Below, piece by piece: positions 37,421-46,147 of a DNA stretch of 64,000 nt; the first letter of the stretch is position 1, and every line of letters starts with the position of its first letter. The notes below the pieces were generated by a model. The model ran no database searches. It had not been told where the DNA came from and saw nothing but the letters and a program-made list of their open reading frames with translations. Source of the stretch: an uncultured Sphingomonadaceae bacterium (GTDB taxonomy: Bacteria > Pseudomonadota > Alphaproteobacteria > Sphingomonadales > Sphingomonadaceae); NCBI GenBank assembly GCA_947504025.1, contig CANNFX010000001.1, positions 1,091,501-1,155,500 on the forward strand, written 5' to 3'. A program made the position numbers and the translations under genes.

Positions 37421-38023
37421 ATGTGCAATCTATACCGAATGAGCACGAGCGTCACGGAAGTTGCTCGGCTGTTCAACGCCCAGGGCATGACAGAATCGAA
37501 CGCAGGCGAACTGATCTATCCAGGGCAGCCCGGCATAGTCGTTGCCGACGGCGAGGTTCGTTCGATGACATGGGGTTTCCCGCTCAGCCTCAAGAGCAAG
37601 CGAACAGGCGAACCACTCAAACCGAAGCCGGTCAACAATGCTCGTACTGACAAGCTGACCAGCTTCATGTGGCGTAGCAGCTTCGAGAACAGGCGGTGCT
37701 TGATACCAGTGAGTGCCTGGGCAGAGGCTGAGGGCAAGCGCGGCAAGATGACACGCACGTGGCAGAGTGTTGCAGATGCCGAAGTCTTCGCCTGTGCTGG
37801 GATATGGCGCGACAGCGACGAATGGGGCCGCGTGTATTCTATGGTGATGACAGATGCGGCGGGGCAGGCTGCTGAGGTGCATAGCCGAATGCCGGTGATC
37901 CTGAGACCTGCCGATCACGACGCGTGGCAGCAAGGTTCGTCAGACGAGGCGCTGGCGTTGTGTGCCGCGTACAGCGGCAAGCTCAGCATTGATCGCACTA
38001 CTGATCTGTGGGCTCGCCGTTAG
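37421..38023 (+). CDS. SRAP-family protein (HMCES/YedK type)
   Basis: 200 residues. Cys2 in MCNLYRMS forms the DNA-protein crosslink to abasic sites in the family. Asn in NNARTDKL, Glu in SAWAEAEG and His in EVHSRMPVIL complete the active site. CLIPVSAW replaces the usual CLIPADGFYEW but keeps the Glu. It shields abasic sites in single-stranded DNA. Phages often carry copies, perhaps for base-modified DNA or repair. Confidence 0.88.
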   Translation: MCNLYRMSTSVTEVARLFNAQGMTESNAGELIYPGQPGIVVADGEVRSMTWGFPLSLKSKRTGEPLKPKPVNNARTDKLTSFMWRSSFENRRCLIPVSAWAEAEGKRGKMTRTWQSVADAEVFACAGIWRDSDEWGRVYSMVMTDAAGQAAEVHSRMPVILRPADHDAWQQGSSDEALALCAAYSGKLSIDRTTDLWARR

Positions 38024-38267
38024 GCACATTCCATAAGGAGCTATCGAGCATCAATTCGGCGCGCTTAATAGGTTCTATGCATACAACCTTGATGGAATAG
38101 TACTCGAGCTCGCTAATCGGCACTGGCTTTCCAGTGAACAAGCGTTCGAGATGATAGATCAGTCCGCCATAGCCAATTGCGATGTAGCGAAGGGCCTCGA
38201 AGTCGATATCCAATGTGATCAGGCAGCGCTCGTCTAGCTGTATCATCTTATGTTCGAATCGGGGCAT
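37998..38267 (-). CDS. Hypothetical 89-aa protein
   Basis: A minus-strand ORF that overlaps the 3' end of the SRAP gene by 26 nt. It starts MPRFEHKMIQLDERCLITLDIDFEALRYIAIGYG. No domain is recognised. The mixed alpha/beta composition and a good length in a region with no better frame support it, but no strong ribosome site is seen. Confidence 0.45.
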   Translation of the reverse strand: MPRFEHKMIQLDERCLITLDIDFEALRYIAIGYGGLIYHLERLFTGKPVPISELEYYSIKVVCIEPIKRAELMLDSSLWNVPNGEPTDQ

Positions 38268-38513
38268 GCCTAATTAGAACATAGGTGGAACATCCTGCCT
38301 AGATGGAATTGTGTTGTACTTGATTTCCGAACAAAGCGCGGCAAGTAAGCGCATCGCTACGGAAAAGTGCCGCTGGAAACCACAACCAGCCTGTTGGGTC
38401 CTAGCTTGCAGCAACATTCCGAAGACTACGACAACTGCGGCTGCAGCGGTCTTTGGTTGGTCAGGTTGTGGGTTTGCCAGCCCTCACTAATTGCGGCATA
38501 GTCGCAACTAACA

Positions 38514-38542
38514 TTGACGGAATCCAACTGATTCACTATATG
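38514..38542 (+). promoter_or_regulatory. Sigma-70-like promoter of the Panacea pair
   Basis: TTGACG at 38514-38519 and TATATG at 38537-38542 are separated by 17 nt. The ATG of the Panacea gene follows 26 nt later behind a GGAGG ribosome site. This is one of the best consensus matches in the window, suggesting constitutive expression from the prophage. Confidence 0.65.
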
Positions 38543-38567
38543 TTCTACATCTACCACGGAGGCGACA

Positions 38568-39035
38568 ATGGCATATGATGCAACAACAGTCGCCAATCGT
38601 TTTATCGAATTGGCGGAAGAGGATGGCAGTCGGCGTTTGACGCCGATGCAGCTCATTAAGCTGTCTTACATGGCTCACGGCTTCTCGTTGGCAATCAAAA
38701 ACAAACCCTTGCTCGATGAGCCTGTTGAGGCTTGGCGCTACGGTCCAGTCATCCCAAGTTTGTATAGGAAGCTCAAGAGCTTTGGTAACGGAGGCGTCGA
38801 TAAACGGCTAAGTCGGTTTTTTTCCTCAGAGACGCTCGCGTCCGAGGATTCTGAGCTAATTGATGCAGTTTACAACAAATATGGAACACTAACTGGTGGG
38901 CAGCTTTCGTTTCTGACCCATAAGCGCGGAACGCCGTGGCATGACGCATATAGCCCCAATGAATATGGGACTGAATTAGACGACTCCGCAATTCGACGCC
39001 ACTACTCGGAATTGTTGCGTGGCGCAGGGGCCTGA
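38568..39035 (+). CDS. Panacea-domain (DUF4065) antitoxin-like protein
   Basis: 155 residues of the GepA/SocA family. MQLIKLSYMAHGFSLAIKNKPLLDEPVEAWRYGPVIPSLYRKLK is the domain hallmark, followed by LSFLTHKRGTPWHDAY. Panacea proteins neutralise many unrelated toxins, often by forming a complex; SocA also links its toxin to ClpXP. It has a strong promoter and overlaps the next gene by 17 nt, the layout of PanA-PanT pairs. Confidence 0.85.
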   Translation: MAYDATTVANRFIELAEEDGSRRLTPMQLIKLSYMAHGFSLAIKNKPLLDEPVEAWRYGPVIPSLYRKLKSFGNGGVDKRLSRFFSSETLASEDSELIDAVYNKYGTLTGGQLSFLTHKRGTPWHDAYSPNEYGTELDDSAIRRHYSELLRGAGA

Positions 39036-39396
39036 CGGACAACTCCCAGAACTTCCCGCGCCCGATCTCGAGGGCTTCGCAGATGATTCAATGTCTGGGC
39101 GGGAAGAAGATAACTGGAAGCGCCTCGAAGAACTAAGCAGGGCTAAGCATGATAACGCGCTGGCCATTCACAAGACGATTAAGTGGCTTATCCCGTGCGC
39201 CCTAATACTTGGGTTCTTGGGCTTTGCTAGCATGTCGTTGGTGTACGTATCACACCTGCTGCTGCCCCTCGATTTGCGATGGCTGACTGAAGACGAACTC
39301 AAGCACATCCATAGTATGATTTTTAGCGGAGTGGTTGGGGCTGCAATTGCCTTGCTCGCAAAGTTATATCTAGGCGAACCAAACGGGGACAAGTAG
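39019..39396 (+). CDS. Membrane protein next to Panacea antitoxin (candidate toxin)
   Basis: 125 residues from a GTG that lies inside the end of the Panacea gene. The N-terminal ~55 residues are hydrophilic, then TIKWLIPCALILGFLGFASM... and a second helix (SGVVGAAIALLAKLYL) span the membrane. No toxin domain is recognised. Known Panacea partners include small membrane-disrupting proteins, so it is a good toxin candidate. The promoter upstream of panA should serve both. Confidence 0.65.
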   Translation: MAQGPDGQLPELPAPDLEGFADDSMSGREEDNWKRLEELSRAKHDNALAIHKTIKWLIPCALILGFLGFASMSLVYVSHLLLPLDLRWLTEDELKHIHSMIFSGVVGAAIALLAKLYLGEPNGDK

Positions 39397-39407
39397 GCTC
39401 TCAGCAA

Positions 39408-39596
39408 CTAACTAGTGGCGTCTAGCAACTTCTTCTGCAGGCGTTCATGGGCATCATCGTTCTCCGCCCGCAAATCGGCATAGGCCTCCTTTGCGACCGA
39501 CTGATCGTCTTCTGACAGCACGTCGATGCCTTGCTCAATCATTGCCTTAATATCGATAGCGGCGCGCATCAGGCGCAAGACTGTTTCGAGGTTCAT
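39408..39596 (-). CDS. Phage protein of unknown function
   Basis: 62 residues, highly helical and acidic (IDVLSEDDQSVAKEAYADLRAENDDAHERLQKKLLD). It overlaps the lipoprotein gene by 4 bp, so belongs to the lysis unit. Short helical proteins at this place may be tail or lysis accessory proteins. No family is recognised. Confidence 0.55.
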   Translation of the reverse strand: MNLETVLRLMRAAIDIKAMIEQGIDVLSEDDQSVAKEAYADLRAENDDAHERLQKKLLDATS

Positions 39597-39961
39597 GCGT
39601 TTTCTCCAGAGATGGTGTTTACAGCCGCCTCAATGGCGCTGCGGGCTTCGTCGATGGCAGCGTTATAACTTTGCGCGTTACCGGCATCGTAGGCCGCCCT
39701 GACGGCATCAACTGCCGACTTGGCACGGATGTCGAACGTAGCGGCCACTGCGGCCCGGTTGCCCTTCAGTAGGCCAGCATCAACAGCGGTTTCGAGTAGC
39801 TTGGCCTGAGCCTTGTAGGCGAGCTCAACAGACAGAGCCGCCCGTTCGTCGAGGATCGTACCATTCGCCGCGTCAGAGGGTGTTGTGGGCAGGCTGAAGC
39901 CCGCACAACCCGACATTACTAAGCTAACGGGCAAAAGTAGCCCGATCATCAATTTACGCAT
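39593..39961 (-). CDS. Phage lipoprotein, possible spanin component
   Basis: 122 residues. The start LMIGLLLPVSLVMSGCAGF gives a lipoprotein signal with Cys at residue 19. The mature part is alanine-rich and helical (LAYKAQAKLLETAVDAGLL, IDEARSAIEAAVN). It follows the endolysin and holin-like genes. An outer-membrane spanin role is possible, but it lacks the proline-rich form of typical Rz1, so this is tentative. Confidence 0.55.
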   Translation of the reverse strand: MRKLMIGLLLPVSLVMSGCAGFSLPTTPSDAANGTILDERAALSVELAYKAQAKLLETAVDAGLLKGNRAAVAATFDIRAKSAVDAVRAAYDAGNAQSYNAAIDEARSAIEAAVNTISGENA

Positions 39962-39990
39962 GGTATTCTCCTTGTGGGGGTGGCGGGACG

Positions 39991-40212
39991 TTATTCGCCC
40001 ACTTCGGTGACCGGCACTGCCGATGCGGGGCCGTTCACGATCTTTTCAATTTTTGAGATGAATTCACGAATGGCGAGGAATACAGCGGTGATCCAACCGG
40101 CCTCTTCTTTGCCGATTTGGCTACCGGGCCAAACGATCAGATAGAGGAAGCCAATTAGGCCAGCGCATAGGATGGCGAGCAGCGTTACAGCTGTGAATCT
40201 GAGCCAATCCAT
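39991..40212 (-). CDS. Holin-like membrane protein
   Basis: 73 residues with a hydrophobic N-terminal half (FTAVTLLAILCAGLIGFLYLIVW) and a second amphipathic part (WITAVFLAIREFISKIEKIV). Start and stop share one base with the endolysin gene, a common holin-lysin arrangement. It would permeabilise the inner membrane at lysis. Holins are diverse, so the name rests on size, helices and place. Confidence 0.65.
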   Translation of the reverse strand: MDWLRFTAVTLLAILCAGLIGFLYLIVWPGSQIGKEEAGWITAVFLAIREFISKIEKIVNGPASAVPVTEVGE

Positions 40213-40760
40213 CAGAGCGCTCCGATCCGGCCATCAACCCAGCCAATCATGAAGTCCTCAAACTTCGTGCCACCTTCAGCCAGGTTGAAGTAATGGCTGA
40301 ACTGGAGTCCATTGAGGCACTTGAGCATTAACTGGCGTGTCTTCAGGTTCCCGCGCTTACGGCGCAGAGCGCGATATGCGCCGAGTGTAGCAGGGCCGAT
40401 GTCGCCATCCTCTGCAATATCGCGGTAGTCCTTTGCGCGGCGGTTCAGCACATTTAGAGATTGCTGAAACCACAACGCGGCCCGTTTCTGTCCAGCATTC
40501 ACGCCGCTATCGATCACTTCTTCTGCGACCAGTGGGTCGATTTCGGCGATGCCAAGGAACTTCGGCTTGCGGATATATTCATCTCGGTAAATCTCGCGAG
40601 CGGTTGCTTTCGGCAACGCCCGCATCGAGCCGCTGTAGCCATTGGCGCGGGCCACCCGCTGGGTGATACCCCAATTGGTTGCGCCGCCCGGATCGGACGG
40701 GTGGTTTACATAGCGGCCCTCGCGTTCGAGAATGCCGTCGATCATCTGATCTACAGTCAT
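40212..40760 (-). CDS. GH108 endolysin (muramidase)
   Basis: 182 residues. ILEREGRYVNHPSDPGGATNWGIT is the glycoside hydrolase 108 catalytic start with the Glu acid. DSGVNAGQKRAALWFQQSLN leads to the C-terminal peptidoglycan-binding part with DGDIGPATLGAYRAL. It degrades the peptidoglycan glycan during lysis. It lies between two small holin-like genes. Confidence 0.92.
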   Translation of the reverse strand: MTVDQMIDGILEREGRYVNHPSDPGGATNWGITQRVARANGYSGSMRALPKATAREIYRDEYIRKPKFLGIAEIDPLVAEEVIDSGVNAGQKRAALWFQQSLNVLNRRAKDYRDIAEDGDIGPATLGAYRALRRKRGNLKTRQLMLKCLNGLQFSHYFNLAEGGTKFEDFMIGWVDGRIGAL

Positions 40761-40807
40761 ATCATCTACTCCTAAATGTCAGGTGTCTTGCCGACCGTGA
40801 GACCGGT

Positions 40808-41032
40808 TTATCGGTTCCAGAATCCAATTTTGAACATCGCAATGATTGCTGCCACGCTGACAGCTAACCCGCCTGTCCATTTAAGAGCCTTGCCGAACCA
40901 GCCCGCAGCTTCCCACGCTTCAGTCAGTTGCTTGAGGATTGGGAGAATGGCCTGAAATTCAGCCATCGTCTTTTCCATTTCATCTATCTTGCTGGAGAAT
41001 TCGATGAAGTGTTCACGCTCTTCTTTGGTCAT
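40808..41032 (-). CDS. Holin-like XhlA-type protein
   Basis: 74 residues: a coiled-coil N-terminal part (EHFIEFSSKIDEMEKTMAEFQAILPILKQL) then a single helix (WTGGLAVSVAAIIAMFKIGF). This is the layout of XhlA-family membrane proteins found beside endolysins. It overlaps the tail-fibre gene by 4 bp. It may act with the 73-aa holin-like protein. Confidence 0.6.
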   Translation of the reverse strand: MTKEEREHFIEFSSKIDEMEKTMAEFQAILPILKQLTEAWEAAGWFGKALKWTGGLAVSVAAIIAMFKIGFWNR

Positions 41033-43023
41033 GTGATTGCGTCATAAATTGGCACGAACCCGAGCGAAGTACCGGAGGCGTCGAACACCTCCATTTTCTT
41101 CGTTATGGTGCCCAGCGTGGTTCCGTTTGCGCTGTTGCCTACCCCGATGCCCCCGTCTGCCGTTAACTTGCCGTTAGAGCGCAGCACACCTGATCCCTGG
41201 CGGTACAGGGTGGCATCCGTGCCTGTGCCGAATTGAAGCCCGCCCTTGCCCGAGCCACCAACCGCAGGCGCGAAGTTTAAATATCGTGCCTCGCCCGTGT
41301 CGAGCAGGGCAAGGCTTGTTGCTTGAATGGTGTGATCGGCAGTCGAATACCAAGTGCGCCCAAGATCATCATAGCCAGCGCCGTTCGCAGTGGTGTGAAC
41401 AACCTCGCCACCACGATCACCGCCAACAGTGATCTCGCCGCGGTGACTTACTGCAAATATCTGTACGCCGGGATCGGTCGAGGCATCCGCCTGACGGACG
41501 ATTTGGAAAACTTCTGTGTTGTTGCCCGGACCATCTTCGGGTTGGATTGTCAGGCAGGCGGGGTTCACGCCCGTGCCGCTGGCGACAAAGCGCGAAGCAC
41601 CGAAGCGATTGGGATTTGCCGCAGATGAAGGGATCGCATTGATCGACGGGAAGCGCGATTGCCGTGCCGTCTCGGCAGTGATCAGAATGATGGAGGAGAA
41701 GTCATCGTTCTCAGCGGTGACGTACACGCCGCCATTGTCAGCGAGGCTCGCCCAAATCATGGTCGCAACGCAATTGTCCTTCACATAGACGGGCGAGATG
41801 AACTGACCTTCGGCATCGTATGTGTCGTTGCCGGTGATCTCGGTCCAATTGCACTTGTCCAGAATAATTCCGTAATCATAGTGACCGCGAATTTCGAGAA
41901 GGTTGTTCTTGATCGAGTTGGACGTGGAGCCGCTAGTCGCTCCGCCAACTATCTCGATTGGCGCTCGGGCACCTACCGATAGGTTCGATCCGCATTGCTG
42001 CCAGAATGTGTTGTTGATGAAACGATTGGCGTTGAAAAATGTGCGCCCGAACAGCCCACGCCGAACACCGTTGAAGAAGCAGTTTTGAACTAGCGAGCCA
42101 TATCCTTGGAACGGAGACGTTTCGGAGTTGTCGAACACCATTTCGCCATCGACCAGAACGCCGACGCCGCCAGCGATCCAGAAATCATCGTCGCAATTGC
42201 CATCCTTCTTGTCCGTCCAGAATGCCACCCGGTCAGGCAAAAACGTGGTGTTGGTGGTATAGAATGCAGCGCGACCATTGCCTTCTACCGCGCCCTCCTT
42301 CGAATAGATCGTGAAGTCGGTTGCAACCAACGTCCCGAGCCCAAAGCTCTTTATCCGGCCAACTGACGAACCCGCAGTCCACATCATAATCGATCCGCTG
42401 CCCGGCTTCTCTCCCTGGCCGGAACAGTGGCATCCGTTGCCCGTTATCTTAAGCGGAGGTTGATTGGAAACTAGGTCAGTCGAACCGTCATTCGGCAAGG
42501 TGAAGTCGCTGGTGAAACGATAACAACCGCGAAGATAGAGAGTACCGCCACCGGCCGCATACCACGCTGCGAGGAAGGCATTGAACGCAGCATCGTTGAC
42601 CGTGCCGCTCCCGTCCGATGGATCGCCATCAGCTACGCCGCCGAAATCCTCAAGGTAAAACAGCTTGCCGAGTGAGAGGTTCTTCGCAAAAACAAGTGTG
42701 GTCTGCTTGCGATAGAGGATGCGATCACCCTCTCGATCTTCATCCTCAAGCACTTGGATGAAGTCACCTTCAGCGATGCTTGCAAGGTCTGCTGTCGCAT
42801 CAGCCTTAGTTGCGTAGATTGGCGCTGTAGCGTCCGCAATGGCGTCTGCGGCGAGGGTGGCGCTAGCTGCAGCAATGGCAAGCGAGCTGGACAGATGGCT
42901 TGCGTCTGTTGCGGCCTGTGACGCGCTGGTCTCGGCGGCGGCGGCGCTTCGCATGGCAGCAGCTGTGTTTTCGCCGACACTAACCTTGCGGCCAGTGCCT
43001 GTCCGTTTAACAACAATGGTCAT
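41029..43023 (-). CDS. Tail fibre or spike with beta-helix
   Basis: 664 residues. A helical N-terminus rich in Ala (about 20-75) attaches to the tail. FGGVADGDPSDGSGTVNDAAFNAFLAAWYAAGGGTLYLRGCYRF is the pectate-lyase-type start of a right-handed beta-helix. Repeated Asn and Gly turns (NRFINNTFWQQC, NSIKNNLLEIRGHYDYGIIL) continue it. It would bind or degrade the host surface. It overlaps both neighbours by 4 bp. Confidence 0.8.
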   Translation of the reverse strand: MTIVVKRTGTGRKVSVGENTAAAMRSAAAAETSASQAATDASHLSSSLAIAAASATLAADAIADATAPIYATKADATADLASIAEGDFIQVLEDEDREGDRILYRKQTTLVFAKNLSLGKLFYLEDFGGVADGDPSDGSGTVNDAAFNAFLAAWYAAGGGTLYLRGCYRFTSDFTLPNDGSTDLVSNQPPLKITGNGCHCSGQGEKPGSGSIMMWTAGSSVGRIKSFGLGTLVATDFTIYSKEGAVEGNGRAAFYTTNTTFLPDRVAFWTDKKDGNCDDDFWIAGGVGVLVDGEMVFDNSETSPFQGYGSLVQNCFFNGVRRGLFGRTFFNANRFINNTFWQQCGSNLSVGARAPIEIVGGATSGSTSNSIKNNLLEIRGHYDYGIILDKCNWTEITGNDTYDAEGQFISPVYVKDNCVATMIWASLADNGGVYVTAENDDFSSIILITAETARQSRFPSINAIPSSAANPNRFGASRFVASGTGVNPACLTIQPEDGPGNNTEVFQIVRQADASTDPGVQIFAVSHRGEITVGGDRGGEVVHTTANGAGYDDLGRTWYSTADHTIQATSLALLDTGEARYLNFAPAVGGSGKGGLQFGTGTDATLYRQGSGVLRSNGKLTADGGIGVGNSANGTTLGTITKKMEVFDASGTSLGFVPIYDAIT

Positions 43024-43421
43024 TCTACTGCACTCGCTTTCACAATGAATGGCCCATCAAAGGCCTCAAATTTCGCGCCGTCATCGGGCGTGATATGCAT
43101 GCCCCATGCTATTTCGTTATTGTCACCTGGCTCAGGAGCTGCGGGCATCGATTCCATTGTGGTTTCGTTGATCCGGATGCCGAGTGTGGTGATGGGAATA
43201 CCGTCCACCGTTTCAACACTCACGATCCGCACGCCTTCAGCGGTGGCGCTAGTCACTGTATCAAGCGCTGCGCGCAGCATCCCGCCATCGCGGCGGTCAC
43301 GAACTTCCATCCGAAAAGCCGCACCTGTCAGGTCAAAGCCCTCAAGAATAATTTCACCTTCAGGCTCAACGAGCGGAGCCGTCCGCGAACCCTCTAGGGC
43401 CGCAGTCACAGTCTTAAACAT
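43020..43421 (-). CDS. Small tail protein of unknown function
   Basis: 133 residues placed between the tail-tip protein and the fibre. GEIILEGFDLTGAAFRMEVRDRRDGGM and GIPITTLGIRINETTMESMP suggest beta-rich structure. A baseplate or fibre adaptor is likely. It overlaps the fibre gene by 4 bp. Confidence 0.6.
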   Translation of the reverse strand: MFKTVTAALEGSRTAPLVEPEGEIILEGFDLTGAAFRMEVRDRRDGGMLRAALDTVTSATAEGVRIVSVETVDGIPITTLGIRINETTMESMPAAPEPGDNNEIAWGMHITPDDGAKFEAFDGPFIVKASAVE

Positions 43422-43448
43422 CAGTTGTTTCCTTTAAGGCGGCAGCGA

Positions 43449-45731
43449 TCAGCCATCGGCTTTAACGTTGTGGCTTAGGATGCCGTTAGAGACGTAGGTG
43501 TGGGCGTGAGTTACAGTGATCTTGGCTACGGTATCCGAGCCATCAGGCTGGCCGATCTGCGAAGCCGTTACCCACTGGTCGCCAATGTAGAAGCGATGCT
43601 CTGCAGTCGCCCGGATCGAATTGCGGTCAATTTTGCAAAGATAGACGGAGGCATCGGCAAAGCTGATCGCTTCGACAGGGTACTCGCCCCATTCCAGTGT
43701 TTTTTCATGCTGGGTACGGAGCAAGTCACCTACCGCAAGCTGTCGCGCCTCCAGGTACTCGCCGGTCGCCAGCAAGACAGGCGTGTCATGAGCCACGCAA
43801 TAGTCGTCGCCGCTCCATCCCGGCGGAACCGAGCCGCCGCTCTGTGTTCCCGAGCCGCCCACTACGTCCATTGTGACAGTGCCTACATAATGACGGTAGG
43901 GCTGTGTCGACTTGTTCACGGCAATCTCAGAATCTAACGTGGCCTTGAACGTAACAGCACCGCCCTCACGGCCCTCATCATCATAATATATCCGGTAGCG
44001 GTAGGTGTTCGTGCCATCAGAGGCCAAAAGTGATGCCGCCTGATCGTCCTGTGTGATCGTCGCGCCCGTCACAGACACCGTGCGGTCGCTATAGGTCCGC
44101 GAATGGCTCTCAATCGTAATAGACGTATCGGTTGCCTGTAGCAGGCCGTCGAAGGGGTCGGTGTCTGTCGCGAAACTGGTCGCGATCAGCGCACTGGTGT
44201 AGGCCGCAGGCTCGCTTGCATTGGCTGCTAGTTCGTCGCGCTCTTCGGACGTAAGGCCCAAGGCTGGTGCTGGCGGCGGGGTGCCGGTCAAGCCAAGCGC
44301 GAAGCTGTGCTTTGCGGTCGTCTCACTGGTCATTGTAAAGGTAACTTGGCCCGTTGCCGGTTCTACTTCACGCGTCAGAATAACCGCTTCAATATCTAGG
44401 CCAAGCTGCGGTAAATCGAGATATAGGCAATCGCCGGGGCGATACCCGCGTAGACGTGGGCCGCAGGGCAGCGTGATTGGTTTCAGTTCCCGAGCATCGA
44501 CTATCTGATATGCGGCGAGCTCGCTGGCCTGATCGACTGCCTTAACAAAGTTGAATGGCCACTCTTCGATGCGGACTTGTCCATCGTCAGCAACGTAGGT
44601 CGAAACGCTGACGCTTTCGGCTGGAATCAATTCCCAATTATGGTTCGGCGAGCGGTACTTCGGGACAATCGTGTTCAGACGGTCGCGGAAACTCGTCATC
44701 GCAGTGACTTCAACATCTCCCTTTATGTCGTCCTCTGTCACGGTATCGAGCGCAACGCGCGGGCGCGGCCAGTGGAACGACATAATGCCGTCAGCAAACG
44801 CCGGTTGTCCGCCGCCCGCCGCGCAGATATCGAGTAGGTTCTGCCAACGGTCACCGGGTTCAAAACAGACGCCGGATACTTCCCATCCGTTTAGTGTGCA
44901 GTCGTTTGCCCATGCTGCCACAAGGGGCCAGTCAACGCCGTCGGTAGGTAGGCCAATACCCATGACCTTGCGGCCATTCTGGTAGCGGCCATAGCAATAC
45001 ATCCCAGCGTGAAGCGCGGGGCTGGTGCTGTATTCGTAAGTCGCCTCATCACCTAAGACATGCGAGCCACTGCCTCCAGGAAAGCTGCTGTCCTTACGCG
45101 GATCGTAAACCTTCACACCCTGCCAGACAGCGCCCAAAACCGGCAGGCCGGAAGCGAAACGCTTACCGTCCTTATCAAACTTGAATGACCAGCCAATCGC
45201 AGCCTGACCTGACAGCTTGGCGGTGCTGGCCCAACCCGGAGCGCCACTATAGGTTGGCGAGAGAGATGATGCCTCGGGCGTGGCCCCTAGCTGGCTATCG
45301 TATGTGAGAAAGCCACTATACCAGCTCGAGATTGAACCGAAGTCAGCCTGCGCTCCGATCAGTCCCTGAACCGGACCTGCGCCGGAATATACCGTCGCCA
45401 TGAAGCGGTACGGGTTCGGAACCTTTTTTGTGGTCGGACCATAGCCAACGTCATGGCGCATCACGCCAGCGAAGTAGGTCTCGCCCATGAGATAGGGCTG
45501 CGGCGCGTCGGGCTCGATTAGTATCTGAGTGACTGATCCGCGCGCTGGCGGTGCCTTTTGCGTAAGCGCCGATCCTATATTTGCAACTCCGGCAACCAGT
45601 CCGGCAATGGTTGAGGCTGTACCGGCTGTGGCCGCAAGCGCAGAGCCTGCAACTGCAAAGGCTCCAACGCCGGTCGCAACCAGAGCGACCGCGCCGACCA
45701 CCGCTCCAATGGTTTTGAGCGTCTTACTCAC
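43449..45731 (-). CDS. Tail-tip host-specificity protein with C-terminal Hint domain
   Basis: 760 residues. The N-terminus has membrane-like helices (AVVGAVALVATGVGAFAVAGS) and then DAPQPYLMGETYFAGVMRHDVGYG, typical of lambda-J-like tail-tip proteins. Residues 645-760 form a Hint (intein-like) domain: Cys645 followed by AHDTPVLLATGEYLEARQLAVGDLL, the RATAEH block-B motif, and the end THAHTYVSNGILSHN, then VKADG. N and C cleavage residues are kept, but the residue after HN is Val, so splicing is not expected. It may self-cleave during assembly. It overlaps the next gene. Confidence 0.83.
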   Translation of the reverse strand: MSKTLKTIGAVVGAVALVATGVGAFAVAGSALAATAGTASTIAGLVAGVANIGSALTQKAPPARGSVTQILIEPDAPQPYLMGETYFAGVMRHDVGYGPTTKKVPNPYRFMATVYSGAGPVQGLIGAQADFGSISSWYSGFLTYDSQLGATPEASSLSPTYSGAPGWASTAKLSGQAAIGWSFKFDKDGKRFASGLPVLGAVWQGVKVYDPRKDSSFPGGSGSHVLGDEATYEYSTSPALHAGMYCYGRYQNGRKVMGIGLPTDGVDWPLVAAWANDCTLNGWEVSGVCFEPGDRWQNLLDICAAGGGQPAFADGIMSFHWPRPRVALDTVTEDDIKGDVEVTAMTSFRDRLNTIVPKYRSPNHNWELIPAESVSVSTYVADDGQVRIEEWPFNFVKAVDQASELAAYQIVDARELKPITLPCGPRLRGYRPGDCLYLDLPQLGLDIEAVILTREVEPATGQVTFTMTSETTAKHSFALGLTGTPPPAPALGLTSEERDELAANASEPAAYTSALIATSFATDTDPFDGLLQATDTSITIESHSRTYSDRTVSVTGATITQDDQAASLLASDGTNTYRYRIYYDDEGREGGAVTFKATLDSEIAVNKSTQPYRHYVGTVTMDVVGGSGTQSGGSVPPGWSGDDYCVAHDTPVLLATGEYLEARQLAVGDLLRTQHEKTLEWGEYPVEAISFADASVYLCKIDRNSIRATAEHRFYIGDQWVTASQIGQPDGSDTVAKITVTHAHTYVSNGILSHNVKADG

Positions 45732-46144
45732 AGCCTGTAGGCCCCCGAGACTTGATCAAGGCTGACCTCCATCATGACCAGACCCTCCACATCTTCTCGC
45801 CAGCCAAATAGCTTGAGCGGCCCAGCGCAAATCAGAATGGAGCCGAGTTCTTCGTCACCTTCGACTACCGCAAGGTCGCCAAGCAGCATTTGCGCTGGCG
45901 GAATTTCAGGATGAAGCGAGCCAAGAAACTCGCCGACGGTCTTGCAATCTCGTTCTTTGAGTGCGCGGTGAGCACCGATTGCACTGCGGATACGCGGCAT
46001 CTTGGGCGGCTTGTGACCCATGGCTCGCATTTGAGTGCGAGCCATGTGGATGCAGGTTACACCTGACTGCCAGTCAAACGCCTTACTGCGATATTTCTTG
46101 AGGGTCCGTTCGGTTGCCTCTTTGCGGCGGATGGCTTCGTGCAT
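45728..46144 (-). CDS. DUF6950-like tail protein
   Basis: 138 residues. The motif KAFDWQSGVTCIHMARTQMRAMG resembles the Cys-containing start of DUF6950 and C40-type phage tail assembly proteins, with Cys as possible nucleophile. A matching later His/Asp pair is not obvious, so it may be an inactive relative. It lies where NlpC/P60-like tail genes normally sit. Confidence 0.6.
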   Translation of the reverse strand: MHEAIRRKEATERTLKKYRSKAFDWQSGVTCIHMARTQMRAMGHKPPKMPRIRSAIGAHRALKERDCKTVGEFLGSLHPEIPPAQMLLGDLAVVEGDEELGSILICAGPLKLFGWREDVEGLVMMEVSLDQVSGAYRL

Positions 46145-46147
46145 GAC

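Noticed and set aside
41029..43023. Group of plus-strand ORFs in the tail-fibre gene
   Set aside because: Complement frames of a clear beta-helix fibre protein; no independent support.
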